From: Owenia fusiformis
Taxonomy: Eukaryota; Annelida; Polychaeta; Sabellida; Oweniidae
DNA length: 64,000 bases
Assembly: GCA_903813345.2 (NCBI GenBank)
Contig: CAIIXF020000010.1
Coordinates: forward strand, 3,837,169 to 3,901,168
Direction: 5' to 3'
Below are positions 49,201 to 58,300 of the stretch, in pieces. Position 1 is the first letter of the stretch. The number at the start of each line of letters is the position of its first letter. The notes beneath the pieces are model-generated. The model was not told where the DNA came from and searched no databases. It worked only from the letters and a program-made list of their open reading frames with translations. Both the position numbers and the translations under genes were made by a program.

Positions 49201-52200
49201 AGAGCAATACTTGGAATTTTGGGACGAAGACTACTTCAAGTCACGCGGATGAAATGCCTTTCAAGGGAGGAAATGAAAAGTTTGATAGAGGTCTTAGCAA
49301 ACCTTTGCTTGACACAATGAATAATGGTGATAGCTTAAATGATCCATTTCCTCAAGATGACCAAAAGGAAACATATCACAATACAAGTACTGATGATGAT
49401 CTTTTGAAAGTTGGATCAATTAATGGCTCTGACAATGAAGTGGACGAACAGCCAAAATATTACGATTTTGAAAAGCAATCTAGTATCAATCATTATCGTA
49501 AAAATGCAGTCAATAAAGATGATAGAATGCAGAACTGTAATCAGGCGACAGCAAGTCAGAGAGATGTTATTGCCAAGACCATACAATGGGATTCATCAGA
49601 AACCAGCGTTTTCAATGAATATTTGGAATCAACATTGCCCCTTTTGCAGGCAATAAAATCGCATATTTTCAATGATGAAATGCAGGATTTTGAAAACGTA
49701 ACAGCACACAGAGATGACTCGTATGGCAGTATTCTCATTGATAGCAACATTCTTGAGATGCACGGTGTAGATGAACTACTATTTGTACTTATAGAGGTAG
49801 CAACAAATGGTGGAAATTCTAATCCAAACAATGTTGAAGTTGTTCTTACTGGTAATAGACTGTTTACCATTGACAAAGAACACGATAAAAAACAGAAATT
49901 GCCAATTATACTTAAAGCTTGGAACGACATGTGGACAGCAAGTTCTTGGAAGAGTATATTGCAGCTTCGTGGCGACTATGCCAACATAAAAAACAAGGGC
50001 GGTGATAGAATGATAAAGAGATGTTCCAATTTTAAGTGGTCAATCCTCATAACTGACTCTGTTAAAACATTTACAGAGAGTGCATGGGAAGAAATTCTGC
50101 ATCAACATATTATGATCATCAGGCTATTGAAACGTGGTATTGAGTTCACCCATTTGAACAAAGACAATCCAGATGATTTACACTGGGTGAGTGTAGGTGA
50201 GAGAGTTGATTTTACCATGTTCAGATTCAATTTCCCAAATGAGCGAGTGAAGACGAAAAACCATCGCTACAAATCAACATGTCTACCTATAAACGATGAT
50301 GTTTTACTCAAGTGGTGTTCATTGGGCGTTGACACAAAAGTCACTGATATATTCGGGGAAAAGAGGAAATGCACTGTGTCTCTCGGGAAGGAGTTCCACG
50401 ATGATGTCATAAATCTTCCTCTGAACCTTGAAGTAGCAATACAGACAGGACTTACAAAAGAAACCAGATCAATATTTGAACTGATGAAAAGCAACATGCA
50501 AGGCACAATTGACGAAATTATCACATCGTTTAGTGCCATTCCAGCTAATGTATGGACGCGTTACTCAACGTCATCAAGAGGGAAAAGCCTTAGCGTTAAA
50601 GGTCTAATCAATTGGTATATAACCAATGGGACGAGTACAGATATATGGCTTCAAAAGAATAGGGGTGGTCGAACTCGAATGGGAGTTGGAATAGTTATAG
50701 CCCTTACCCAGAAAACACTAACAATGCGCCCAGAGATTCTGTGTGCTATAATAGCGTGTGTTTGTGCCTTGGAAAGGGTACATGTTTCTACCTCATGCGT
50801 GACTTTTGGTGATGAAGTCACCGTTGTGAAAAAAGGCAGCCCGATATGGAGCGATGAAGACAAAGCTCGTCTGTTGTCTGAATTTACAAATTTTTCTTGC
50901 GCTAATGATGATTTTGAGACTCCAACAAGTGCTGATATCCTAGCATTAAATACATCGTTGAACCTGATATTGGAAGATAGGCACATATCTCAGACAGATC
51001 CATGCTATATGCTCGTATTCACAGATGATGGCATGGGGAGTTATTCAGCAGGACAGAGAGCAGCTTTTAGCAGATATGCACAATCCAGAGGGGTACAATG
51101 TTGGGCAATTGGTACGGGTCAAGTAGGACTTAAAGTACAATTCTACGGTATACCTAATTATGTCCATTGCCCAACGATTCGTGGTTTGAAAGATGCCTTG
51201 CATCAGGTGTTTACTAACGAGGAATTCAGTAATCCTAAGCAAATCCAAGGACAGTGGGAGATGAGAGATGGCAGGAAACCGTTTAATTACAAACAAACCC
51301 GAATTGATCCCGATCAGGAACTTGCTGTTAGTGTACAAGATGCCAACAAATATCAGAGTGCTTTGTTTGATTACGTCACAGCTAGCAGTGGAGATGATGA
51401 CAAAGAAGATGACGAAGGTAAATGCTACATACATTTAACATTATCAATATATCCGTGCAAAAGTGTGATAATCCAAATCGTCGAATATTAAAGCTGGTGC
51501 AAAAGAGAGAGCAGCATCAAATCTAGACTAAGGGTGACCCAAAGAAATGCAACCTAATTTTTTTTAATACCTTTTTCAATTACGGTAAAAAAATGTAATT
51601 TTCTTTTATCGATAGAGTGTTCAATGAAGCGAAACCCCAAGAAAATAATTATAAAGGGACCACAAAAGGTATCGCAAAAGCTTTCAGACAGTCGTGTGTT
51701 GGCTTTTGGCTATTTTCTGAGGATTTGAACAGGTACATAGTTTATATTAGGCCTATGCATTAACTCCAGGAAAAGTACTCATAGAGATGATAGTGGAAAG
51801 GACTGAAAATCAAGCCAACATTTTAGAAAAAAGCACATTCCCTGTGTCAAAGTCTTAATTATTTTATCTATTTGAGTACTTTTCCTGGAGTTAATTCAAC
51901 CTAACATATGTACCTGTTCAAATCCTCAGAAAATAACCAAAAAACAAAATATGACTATCTGAAATCTGTTGCGATACCTTCCGTGGTCCCTTTAGAATTA
52001 TTTTCTTGGGGTTCGCTTCATTGAACACTCTATCAATAAAAGAAAATTACAATTTTTTACCGTAATTAAAAAAAAGATAAAAAAAAAGGTTCAAAAAACA
52101 GCTATAGAAATAGCAGAATTTTTCAAAATTCCTATAATCTTAGGTACAATTCTTTCTAATTTTTCAATCATAATACGCATAACTTGCCAAAATATCATTG

Positions 52201-53707
52201 TTATCTATAGCCTTGTCGATCTTTTTTATGTTAAGATTAAAATTGTGCCAACATGTGATTTCTTATTATAGAAACTAACATTTAATATTTAAAATAACTG
52301 AAAATCAGCTTGCAAAAATGGAGCTACATTATAATGTTATTAAAGCTGATTATGCTTTCAACATCCAAACGAATTGAGGCTAGAATGACTAATGACTTTT
52401 TTGAATTTGGAGCTATTATATCAGGTAGAGGCAGACTTATTAAACATCTTTCGTATGGAATTCCTCATTATTAGATTGTAAAATCTGTTATTGTGAATTG
52501 TGACATCACAATCAAAAACGATCAAAATTTCAACAATAGTGAAGATAAGTTTTATAATGCTACATCTTATTAAAGCCAAATGAATTCCCCATCGTTTGAG
52601 AAATAACGCATTATCTGCGTGGTCCTAAATGCTAAGAATGATACAAAGTGTTCCATTTTATTGCCTACTCTGTATTTACGATAGTATTTTCATTTAATAG
52701 ATGATGACAAGAATTTGGAAGACTCGGCTATTGCTGCTTCTGTCAGTACAGCTGATAAGGTTATTCTTAGAGTTTGCTGTCGTGACTTTGAATATTGTGA
52801 TGACTTTTCTGAAGATCACAGACTTGGACACATTCATAGTTCAGATATACCTCCTCACATTAACTACAGGTATATAACATTCAGATTGAATTATTTATTT
52901 CCTCTAATATCAATATTTCGTGGAGATATTTGGTGCCATATAATGGTCATTTACAATGATTTGTGTTTTGTTATTGAAAATGTACATGAAATTAAGAATA
53001 TTAATGGAAATGTCTATTCTTAAGGACGTCAAAACATTTATTAGTACTATAATCTTTAAAAAGTACATAGTCTGTCAGGTTTAGGTTCTCGAGCACTCTA
53101 CATTAAGTGGACAGAAGGGAAAATGTTACATCTAGAAAGTCGAGAGGGTAAAGTGGCTAAAATACATGTACTTGTATCAGTAAATAATATTTGTAAAATT
53201 AAACTACAAACAACTCCATTTTTATTATTTCAGTGAACGTCCCCCATGTTGGTACTGGGAAAGATGTGATATCCACAACGAGTCAGAACACATGGCCAAA
53301 TATCTCCATCTTGGGTATTATGGTGGCATCGATCTTCCCAGATGTCGCTACTGGGATAAATGTCATATAAAGGACCGCTCAGACCACATGACAAAATACC
53401 TACATCCATGGGAACTTCAAGGTATGGTTTCAGCCTGAATTAGTTCTAGAATAGTTTATGTACTCATTCATCCTCGGCAGCGTGATATCCTATGTCATTT
53501 CATTTCTTCTTAATCTTGGTATGCTAATTTATTTTGTACTCATTCAAAGTTTGGAAACAAGACATAATTTATTTAACATTCTACGGATTCATTGAGTCCT
53601 GGACTTCAATATTTCAATTACCATTAATGCCAGTAATGGCAATTACCATCAATTAAAAAGCTGCGGTTTCTTGTTGAAAAACAGATGTGACAAGTATTGG
53701 AATGTAG
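28778..53707 (+). CDS. Giant midasin-like AAA/VWA protein with clathrin-like propeller, beta repeats and PBZ fingers (about 6,410 aa, 8 exons)
   Basis: Exons 28778-31264, 32829-35868, 36112-36176, 38074-39993, 40077-51417, 52701-52869, 53234-53421 and a tentative 53685-53707 join in phase (19,233 nt). Approximate residue positions: propeller 1-345; CPLC/His cluster 351-365; AAA1 450-780; AAA2 780-1030; AAA3 1050-1330; AAA4 1350-1640; AAA5 1740-2030; AAA6 2070-2420; beta-rich repeats 2505-4580; acidic Asn/Gln-rich linker 4750-5665; C-terminal domain with VWA-like core 5680-6240; three PBZ fingers 6311-6398. Six AAA units, an acidic linker and a VWA domain are the plan of midasin, the AAA motor that removes assembly factors from pre-60S ribosomes. 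The other modules are foreign to midasin. Function is unknown; a nuclear or poly(ADP-ribose)-linked motor role is only inference. Start: the ATG at 28778 (ACAAAATGC) lies 14 nt after an acceptor, so a 5' UTR intron is likely. Confidence 0.8.
31265..32828. other. Intron 1 of the giant gene, carrying a foldback element
   Basis: The intron is bounded by CAG|GTATAG and CTTTTAAG|GAGG. Most of it (about 31425-32640) is a foldback with arms of about 260 bp: AACCATTCCC, GTGGGCG and GCTATCTCGGCGAT blocks are mirrored by their inverses. A dispersed-repeat segment shared with 6660-6830 follows. The only open frame (31880-32083) lies in the AT-rich centre and is not called. Confidence 0.7.
32829..35868 (+). 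CDS. Giant gene exon 2: rest of AAA2, AAA3, AAA4, most of AAA5
   Basis: It enters in phase 0 so that the AAA2 sequence runs on (GKIQPQ then EEGTSPFLWTDGPVTRAMK). AAA2's Walker B region is CLVLCGIDQPD, lacking the acidic pair. AAA3 is intact: GVAGVGKTS (about 1064), WIFVADELNLA (about 1128), ATQNPPEYAGRN and an arginine-bearing QSRLVKLE. AAA4 has GPTSFKSTS (about 1364), where the Walker GK is lost, and GIALLKDINLPD for Walker B. AAA5 has GPPGVGKSK (about 1756) and CVVLLDEINLAP (about 1823). The exon ends at ATCG|GTAAGTT in phase 1. The motif wording (DELNLA, DEINLAP, TQNPPE) is that of midasin and dynein-related AAA_5 domains. Confidence 0.88.
36112..36176 (+). CDS. Giant gene exon 3 (65 nt, inside AAA5)
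   Basis: Acceptor ATGTTGTAG, donor AAAAG|GTAATT. It enters in phase 1 and leaves in phase 0, encoding GILKHPREKPYIIHGNEYS and TEK. This bridges Walker B of AAA5 in exon 2 to the AMNPPSVGGG sensor region in exon 4, exactly the segment needed. Confidence 0.8.
36177..38073. other. Intron 3 of the giant gene
   Basis: The intron runs from the GTAATT donor to the acceptor TTGCCTATTTAG. Its middle is occupied by the transposon relic at 36503-37470. The remainder shows no other feature apart from a G-rich stretch near 37681. Confidence 0.65.
36503..37470. mobile_element. TACAGGGTG element with mariner-type transposase relic
   Basis: Termini TACAGGGTGACCCAAAAAAA and the inverse ending CACCCTGTA are followed by long inverted arms (for example GATCCTCTGGCAAAG / CTTTGCCAAAGGATC). 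Near 37067-37180 the plus strand reads MEDPWSSHSLDLNASDFYI then RGYLKVNVYENNPTAIAEL, the SPDL..DFxLWGYLK..VY signature near the C-terminal catalytic residue of Tc1/mariner-IS630-type transposases, followed by stops. The element is dead. It sits in an intron and does not affect the host reading frame. Confidence 0.75.
38074..39993 (+). CDS. Giant gene exon 4: end of AAA5, AAA6 and following helices
   Basis: It enters in phase 0 after CTATTTAG (VQFICAMNPPSVGGGRQDLH, the AAA5 sensor region and loop). AAA6 has GPPVSGKTT (about 2090), a long insert with SFRRQIQKLANTL, WILLDNVDLARP (Walker B with Asp but Asn in place of Glu, about 2229), and TANSTRDGRFPLSEPFRNRF (sensor 1 and arginine-bearing region). 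The frame stays open to a TAG at 40033. I end the exon at 39993 (AAT|GTAGAA) because an 83-nt intron to 40076 removes the stop and restores the downstream frame in phase 0. The alternative is a one-base frameshift near 40030. Confidence 0.75.
40077..51417 (+). CDS. Giant gene exon 5 (11.3 kb): beta-rich repeats, acidic linker, VWA-like domain
   Basis: One uninterrupted frame of 3,780 codons. It starts after TATTACAG (VDMVRIELTDSKLRC) and ends at GACGAAG|GTAAATG in phase 1. The first ~2,000 residues alternate short beta-strand patterns in long tandem units. A helical, Lys/Glu-rich stretch follows (near 46330-46600). Then comes about 900 residues of D/E/N/Q/S/K-rich low complexity, comparable in position and composition to the D/E-rich linker of midasin. 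The last ~550 residues form a compact domain with a VWA-like end (VFTDDGMGSYS, then WAIGTGQ). A frame this long free of stops, with conserved motifs throughout, shows that the gene is under coding constraint. Confidence 0.88.
41000..44640 (+). repeat. Protein-level tandem repeat, unit about 510-526 residues
   Basis: Pairs seen in the translation: AIEGTYTKSVSMELSGS (about 41796) and SIEGTYPQRLKISISGN (about 43374), with a third shorter relative SIEGTEEAKMSICIEGN near 41029; IPDLGIVIEGCKVALTWKSF (about 42457) and VPDIGLEITGFALDLKWKAF (about 43979); WSVSIPKQGINLKITDAV (42759) and WTAEIPKQDVDYGLSDVV (44289); LDLQWTLKKEIKVFDLE and MNLQWNNKKEIVAFDVE. Spacing is 1,530-1,580 nt. The DNA itself has diverged, so the duplication is old. 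Confidence 0.8.
46960..49550 (+). repeat. Low-complexity acidic Asn/Gln-rich linker region
   Basis: The translation is dominated by D, E, N, Q, S, K and P. Its first half has degenerate 15-20-residue units such as EPSPDKQDTSQD, DPSLNKQNPTYDEEP and DEPLLDKQNTKQSD. It is predicted to be disordered. The long minus-strand open frames here (rich in His, Tyr and Leu) are complements of GAT/CAT-rich codons, not genes. Confidence 0.8.
50600..51260 (+). other. VWA-like domain with decayed metal site (within giant gene exon 5)
   Basis: Residues about 6015-6235. The first MIDAS strand reads NGTSTDIWLQKNRGGRTRMG where DxSxS is expected, so the two serines are absent. The rest of the fold remains: IVIALTQKTL helix, VSTSCVTFGDEV strand, a TPTSADILALN helix with a Thr where the second MIDAS residue lies, VFTDDGMGS in the third motif position, and VQCWAIGTGQ strand. 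In midasin this domain binds a UBL domain of an assembly factor through a metal. Here metal binding looks impaired. Confidence 0.65.
51418..52700. other. Intron 5 of the giant gene, carrying a foldback element
   Basis: The intron spans GTAAATG to CATTTAATAG. It holds an inverted-repeat element at 51529-52092 and AT-rich sequence with no other feature. Confidence 0.65.
51529..52092. mobile_element. Foldback element with AGGGTGACCCAAA end
   Basis: The left AGGGTGACCCAAAGAAATGC resembles the end of the 36503-37470 element. The arms are long: CACTCTATC / GATAGAGTG, CCCAAGAAAATAATT / AATTATTTTCTTGGG, GGTATCGCAA / TTGCGATACC and CTCCAGGAAAAGTACTC / GAGTACTTTTCCTGGAG are all inverted pairs. The right end has decayed. 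No coding capacity. Confidence 0.7.
52701..52869 (+). CDS. Giant gene exon 6: first PBZ-type zinc finger
   Basis: Acceptor CATTTAATAG, donor TACAG|GTATAT. It enters in phase 1 so that the acidic run continues (DDDKEDDE then DDDKNLEDSAIAASVS). Cys6311-x5-Cys6317-x6-His6324-x5-His6330 (CCRDFEYCDDFSEDH, then RLGHIH) fits the C-x5-C-x6-8-H-x5-H spacing of the PBZ finger of APLF and CHFR. It leaves in phase 2. Confidence 0.75.
53234..53421 (+). CDS. Giant gene exon 7: second and third PBZ-type zinc fingers
   Basis: Acceptor TTATTATTTCAG, donor CAAG|GTATGG. Two fingers lie back to back: Cys6346-x5-Cys6352-x7-His6360-x5-His6366 (CWYWERCDIHNESEHMAKYLH is read over two parts: CWYWERC and HMAKYLH) and Cys6378-x5-Cys6384-x7-His6392-x5-His6398 (CRYWDKC and HMTKYLHPWE). 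The aromatic residue two after the first Cys and the M-K-aromatic before the last His match CHFR (CYWGRNC ... HAMKFNH). PBZ fingers bind poly(ADP-ribose). The exon leaves in phase 1. Confidence 0.8.
53685..53707 (+). CDS. Tentative terminal exon of the giant gene
   Basis: After the acceptor GTTGAAAAACAG the phase-1 frame reads DVTSIGM and stops at TAG (53705-53707). It is the nearest acceptor giving a short tail. Another possibility is after TTTATTTTAG at 55601, reading VFPEFVMG and stop. The true end needs transcript data. Confidence 0.3.
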
Positions 53708-56007
53708 TTTCCACACTCACCAGACTTGCCAACCTCCCGTTTTTTTACGGGAATCTCCCGTAAATTTTTTGTTTTTCCGTAAAAAATACCAAACTCCCGT
53801 ACCGTTTTCTCCCGTAAAAACTCCCGTCAACTCCCGTACCGTATTTCTACTAAAATCTCCCGTAATTTTTTTAAAAATATGGCCGTAAAATCTCCCGTAA
53901 TCTGGTATAACTCCCGTAAAATCTCCCGTGTTCTTGGTATAACTCCCGTAAAATCTCCCGTTTTCTGGTATAACTCCCGTAAAATCTCCCGTATTCTTGG
54001 TATAACTCCCGTAAAATCTCAGTTTTTTGCTGTCGAAATCTACCGTATTTAAAAGAAAAGACGTGGCTCGATAGAGAGAGCTTTCTAGATGAGTACAACT
54101 TTTTTATTTTCTACACGACCATTATGAAATTCAACCTTAAATTCAGACAATATCGGAGGTGTGATGAATTTTTATATTCTAAAATATTATTGTTGAATTA
54201 TGAAAAACGCATTTTGTAGAACTTTTTTGGCGAAGCGATGAAATTCCATGATCTTATATTTTGTACCGTTTTTTTAGTGCGTGAATAGAATGACTTAACG
54301 TTTTCCAGCAGCAAAATAACATATGTCGTAACCACATAATAAAGCAAAGTCTTATTTTCTGTAAAGAAATCGTGATTCGATCCATGAGAAGTATGTCTTA
54401 AAATTGATGAGAAAAATGGTTTCATTTTTCAATATTTTTGAGCGATCTCTTTTGTAGAATTTTACTTGCGTTAGATAGAGGTCGTCTCGCAAAACCATTA
54501 TGTGCAATTTTCTCTTAAAATTGATTATTTTTGGAAATGATTCACTCGACGAAAATTAGATGTCGTTGCATGTCGTCTATGGATGGTCTTTTTTTCTGGT
54601 GTAATTTCAAGGCCGAGAGAAATACCCATCAATGAAAAAGAGGGGTGCTAAGGCATTATTTTTGCTTCTTTATTCATTAAATTCAAATAAATTCGATTCA
54701 TCAAATATTTATATTCGCTAAATCATTTTTCCATTCGGTAAAACGTTTATATGTTTGTTACAGCAAATTAAGTTTTCAAAATAGCCAATCACTTAAATAC
54801 TAAGTGCATTAAATTACACATTTCATTCGCTAAATGATATGTTTTTTGCGTAAATTGTTATAGTATTCCTTAAGAGTAACACATTGTATGCAAAATATTG
54901 AATTTCTATTTGAACCCTTCCGAAATAAGTTTGCCTATTTTTACCAAATGGTTTATTTTTCTATGACATAGCTAATGCATTTTACCGAAAGCTAATTTCC
55001 TATTTACCGAATGCCGAATATACTGAATATATTCCCTATAGTTAAGTGGATTTCTGGTCACGAAACGTTAAGAAATACTAGATATAGTAACAGTTCAAAC
55101 AAAGCTTGTCCCCGCCTGTTTCGATTGTTTTACCGGAAAACCAATGGGGTCTTCTCATCTGCATAATCAAGTCACCTTATATCGCACTATTAGAGCTTGA
55201 TAACTGGTAAGCAGAAAACACAATCGCCACTTCAAGTACATTTCTCTGTTTTTTCTTGCGCTTTTTTCTTAGCTCTCATTTATGTATCATTCGTTTAATC
55301 AATCAATTTTGTAGCTAACGATTTGAACGGATTGCAATGAAATGACCTTTATGCGGTCTGGCTACGTACGGCCTGTTGATTTCTACGGGGACAGCAGATA
55401 TTAACAAATATTGTAACTCCGAGTTATAAAATCTACGGCTTCCCTTCACTGATATAATTGATTTGCGGTCTACTTATGGCCGCTGTGCGACAAATGTGAC
55501 TGGGGAGTAAATTGATCTGCGGTTGACGTAGTCGCCTTTCAAGTTAAGTATTGAAATTTCATTTATAGTGATAACACCTGATACGTTACAATTTATTTTA
55601 GTATTCCCAGAATTTGTTATGGGGTAATGACCATAAATGAATTTTATTTGTAATTATAATGGCTTGTTTTTAGTCGACACCACAGTCGTGTTACAGCACT
55701 AGTACTTCCATTGACTAACTTACTGATTATTTCGGTCATAACATGTCGAATGTCTTATCTGGTTATAATAGGGATATTACGACCTTCCCAGTTCATGTAC
55801 AACTAACTTACCGTAAGTTAGTCGACAAGTGAAATGGTTCCAATAAGCGATGTTTCAAAAATATATGAGTTTCTATCGTTTTACGTTTTGGCGAATATAA
55901 ACTAACGAGGTTACTTCGCTAGAGCTTTTGAATTCTTCTATTAATTGGTAAAATACTTGTTTTCTCTTCAAAGTACAGTCAACCGTATAGTTCATATGAA
56001 TTGTTTA
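53708..56007. other. Downstream of the giant gene, no further gene recognised
   Basis: It begins with the CTCCCGTAAAAT minisatellite. The rest, about 54.1-56.0 kb, is AT-rich with no supported exon. Candidate AATAAA motifs occur (for example near 54688), but none can be tied to the giant gene with confidence. Confidence 0.45.
53736..54020. repeat. CTCCCGTAAAAT minisatellite
   Basis: A run of CTCCCGTAAAAT words resolves at 53903-54020 into units of 31-32 bp (GGTATAACTCCCGTAAAATC plus TCCCGTNTTCT). The minus-strand open frame across it encodes only a repetitive REILRELYQE pattern and is not a gene. Confidence 0.8.
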
Positions 56008-56847
56008 TACAGGGTGTTCATAAAGTTCTTGCAAAAGTACTCTAATTTTTTTGTTCCTCAGTCAATCTGGCTGAAATTTTCACTCAGTATACCTAGTACA
56101 CTATTCATACATTTAAATCTTAAATTATAATTTATGGTTGCTATAGTAACACGTGTCGGGGGTAGGCGGAGCAGCATTTAAAAAAAGAAAAATCAAGATA
56201 AAATATATGAGTTAGAGGTAACTTTAACATATGTTTAAGTATACATGTAAATACAAAACAAGCTAATGTTTGCATGTCATCTCTAGGTGATGTCATGTGA
56301 TTACTTCTTAGTTGAAATTTCTTTGATTCATGATATCATTGATGACATCATAGTGACTTATATTGAATTATGACATCAGACTCTGTGAAATGCTGTGTCC
56401 ATTTTCATTTCGTTAAAATGGCTGCGAATTCAGCAAAAGATGATGATTTACTCATGATAAGGTGTACCACTAACAAATTGAAGATGGGTCGACAAGATCA
56501 AGCTCCCTACTCAAGTGACAAGGCAACCCTTGGTCTTTTGAATAAAGAATGATCTTCGTGGAATTCGATTTCATCATTTAACCTTAGGAGAACTTATGGC
56601 ATCCATACATGATCAATGGCCAAACAAAAATTTGCCAAATGGGTTCCACCATATGTTTGAGGAAAGGCCTACCCCCGACTCATGTTACTATAGCAAAGAC
56701 AACTTTTATTTTTCAAGGACCTGTTCATAATAACTTAAGAACTCATTGTATGAATAGTTTAGGTATACTGAGTGAAAATTTCAGCCAGATTGACTGACAA
56801 ACCAAAATTTCAGAGTACTTTTGCAAGAACTTTATGAACGCCCTGTA
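56008..56847. mobile_element. TACAGGGTG element with arms of about 110 bp
   Basis: The left end TACAGGGTGTTCATAAAGTT is mirrored at the right (AACTTTATGAACGCCCTGTA). The arms continue through CTTGCAAAAGTACTC / GAGTACTTTTGCAAG and AATCTGGCTGAAATTTTCAC / GTGAAAATTTCAGCCAGATT. TA flanks are present. The short open frame at 56370-56552 is an interior remnant at most. Confidence 0.8.
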
Positions 56848-58300
56848 TATACAATCAAAATCAACACGTTAATGAACATGTATTCCAAGAACCCAATTTT
56901 TCTTCAATTTATATACAAGCAACCCTATAATGTTCCAATTGCCGAACAGCACCCATCTGGACATCCTTTTCTTCATTTGATACATATTTTATAATGTAAT
57001 TTACATTTTGATTGTGAAAATTCTCCCTGCGCAACGTCTGCCGGTGATCGGTTGGCAGTTGAAAAATACCGTAATCGGTAGGCACCCATAAGGTGAACCT
57101 GAACTTATGTGAGCAAAGCATAAACGATAAATCATGATCATAAATCATGATACGCAGGTAAACCGAAATGCGAGATAAAGGTACGTTTTAATAAATCCGT
57201 AACCCAATATTTTGTAGCTCCCAGTGTGAATAACGTAATGCGTTAATTTCAGTCAAAATCAAATAATTCGATGGAACAGCATTTCCCTCTTTAAACTTAT
57301 CATCGGTTCAAAACCATAACATAATGAGTCAAACCTCAGGTATTCCCGGGGATCTCAGCCCCCCTATACTTTAACATGGAAAAATGGATGAATGGGGAAA
57401 AAATATTTCTGATCAGTTCTACAAATATGTGTTCACATTTTGTAAGACTTTAGATAATTAAGGACCTAAAAACAAAATATTTTGTTTCTATAATTATATA
57501 ACGGGCATTATATTTAACCATAAAGAAAGGGTTAAACCTGAAAAACGAGTTCATCGATTCGCCAAAAAGGTTGTAGAAAAATCCATTTTGATGATTCAGA
57601 AATAATATTTTAGAATATGAAAATTCCCCTCAGGCTAAGATTAATCAAAAACTGTATTAAATTGCCCTCCAACTATGCAGAACTAATAGAAATCAATTAC
57701 AAAAAATGATTCTTTGTCCACTGTGTTTTATTCATGCATGTACATTGATAAACATTATCTTTATCAAGCACATGTTGAATATTTGAAATCACAATGCCAT
57801 GCTGGCTGTTGCCATTCACATATCCCCTTTATTTGCATGGAATTTGTATGTTTCCTTATAATCCCAATAAACATTTTGAATAGTCTTGCTCATGTTATCT
57901 TTGGATTTCCTCTGGTGTGTATAATATCCAGAAGCTTTAAAGGTGTTCCTCTCATAAAATCAAATAGGTAGAGAATTATTCTGGACAATGTGTAGACTGC
58001 ATAGCCATTGTGGTTGTTTGGAGCAGTTTGGATTGATTCTGAAATTATAAAATATAGCAGTCTTTGTAAATATAACTTTGTGAGTTCTCATATTTACAAT
58101 GTTCTTATTAGAAACATGTACAATATATTTCCCTCATTTTATTTAGAAAAATCAAAATTATTCTGTCTGTTGTTTATAAAATCAAATGTGGAATGGCTAA
58201 GTACATTTTATAATTTAAAAAGATACATTTTGAATTTGTGAATTTCGATTTGTGCTTCAATATTTAGTGTTTATTCCCATGGACAAAGAAATTTAAGGAA
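56848..58300. other. Intergenic, no gene recognised
   Basis: AT-rich. The open frames at 57714-57971 and 58008-58241 have no acceptor, donor or family resemblance and no sign of coding constraint. Nothing else is seen. Confidence 0.4.

Noticed and set aside
28778-51491. Plain midasin (MDN1) or dynein heavy chain
   Set aside because: Midasin lacks the propeller, the beta repeats and PBZ fingers, and has an intact MIDAS. Dynein heavy chain has no VWA domain and has a microtubule-binding stalk that is absent here.
53871-54098. Minus-strand 75-codon frame with a REILRELYQE pattern
   Set aside because: It is the translated minisatellite.
57714-58241. Two plus-strand frames of 85 and 77 codons
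   Set aside because: Both are AT-rich chance frames with no splice signals or similarity to known families.
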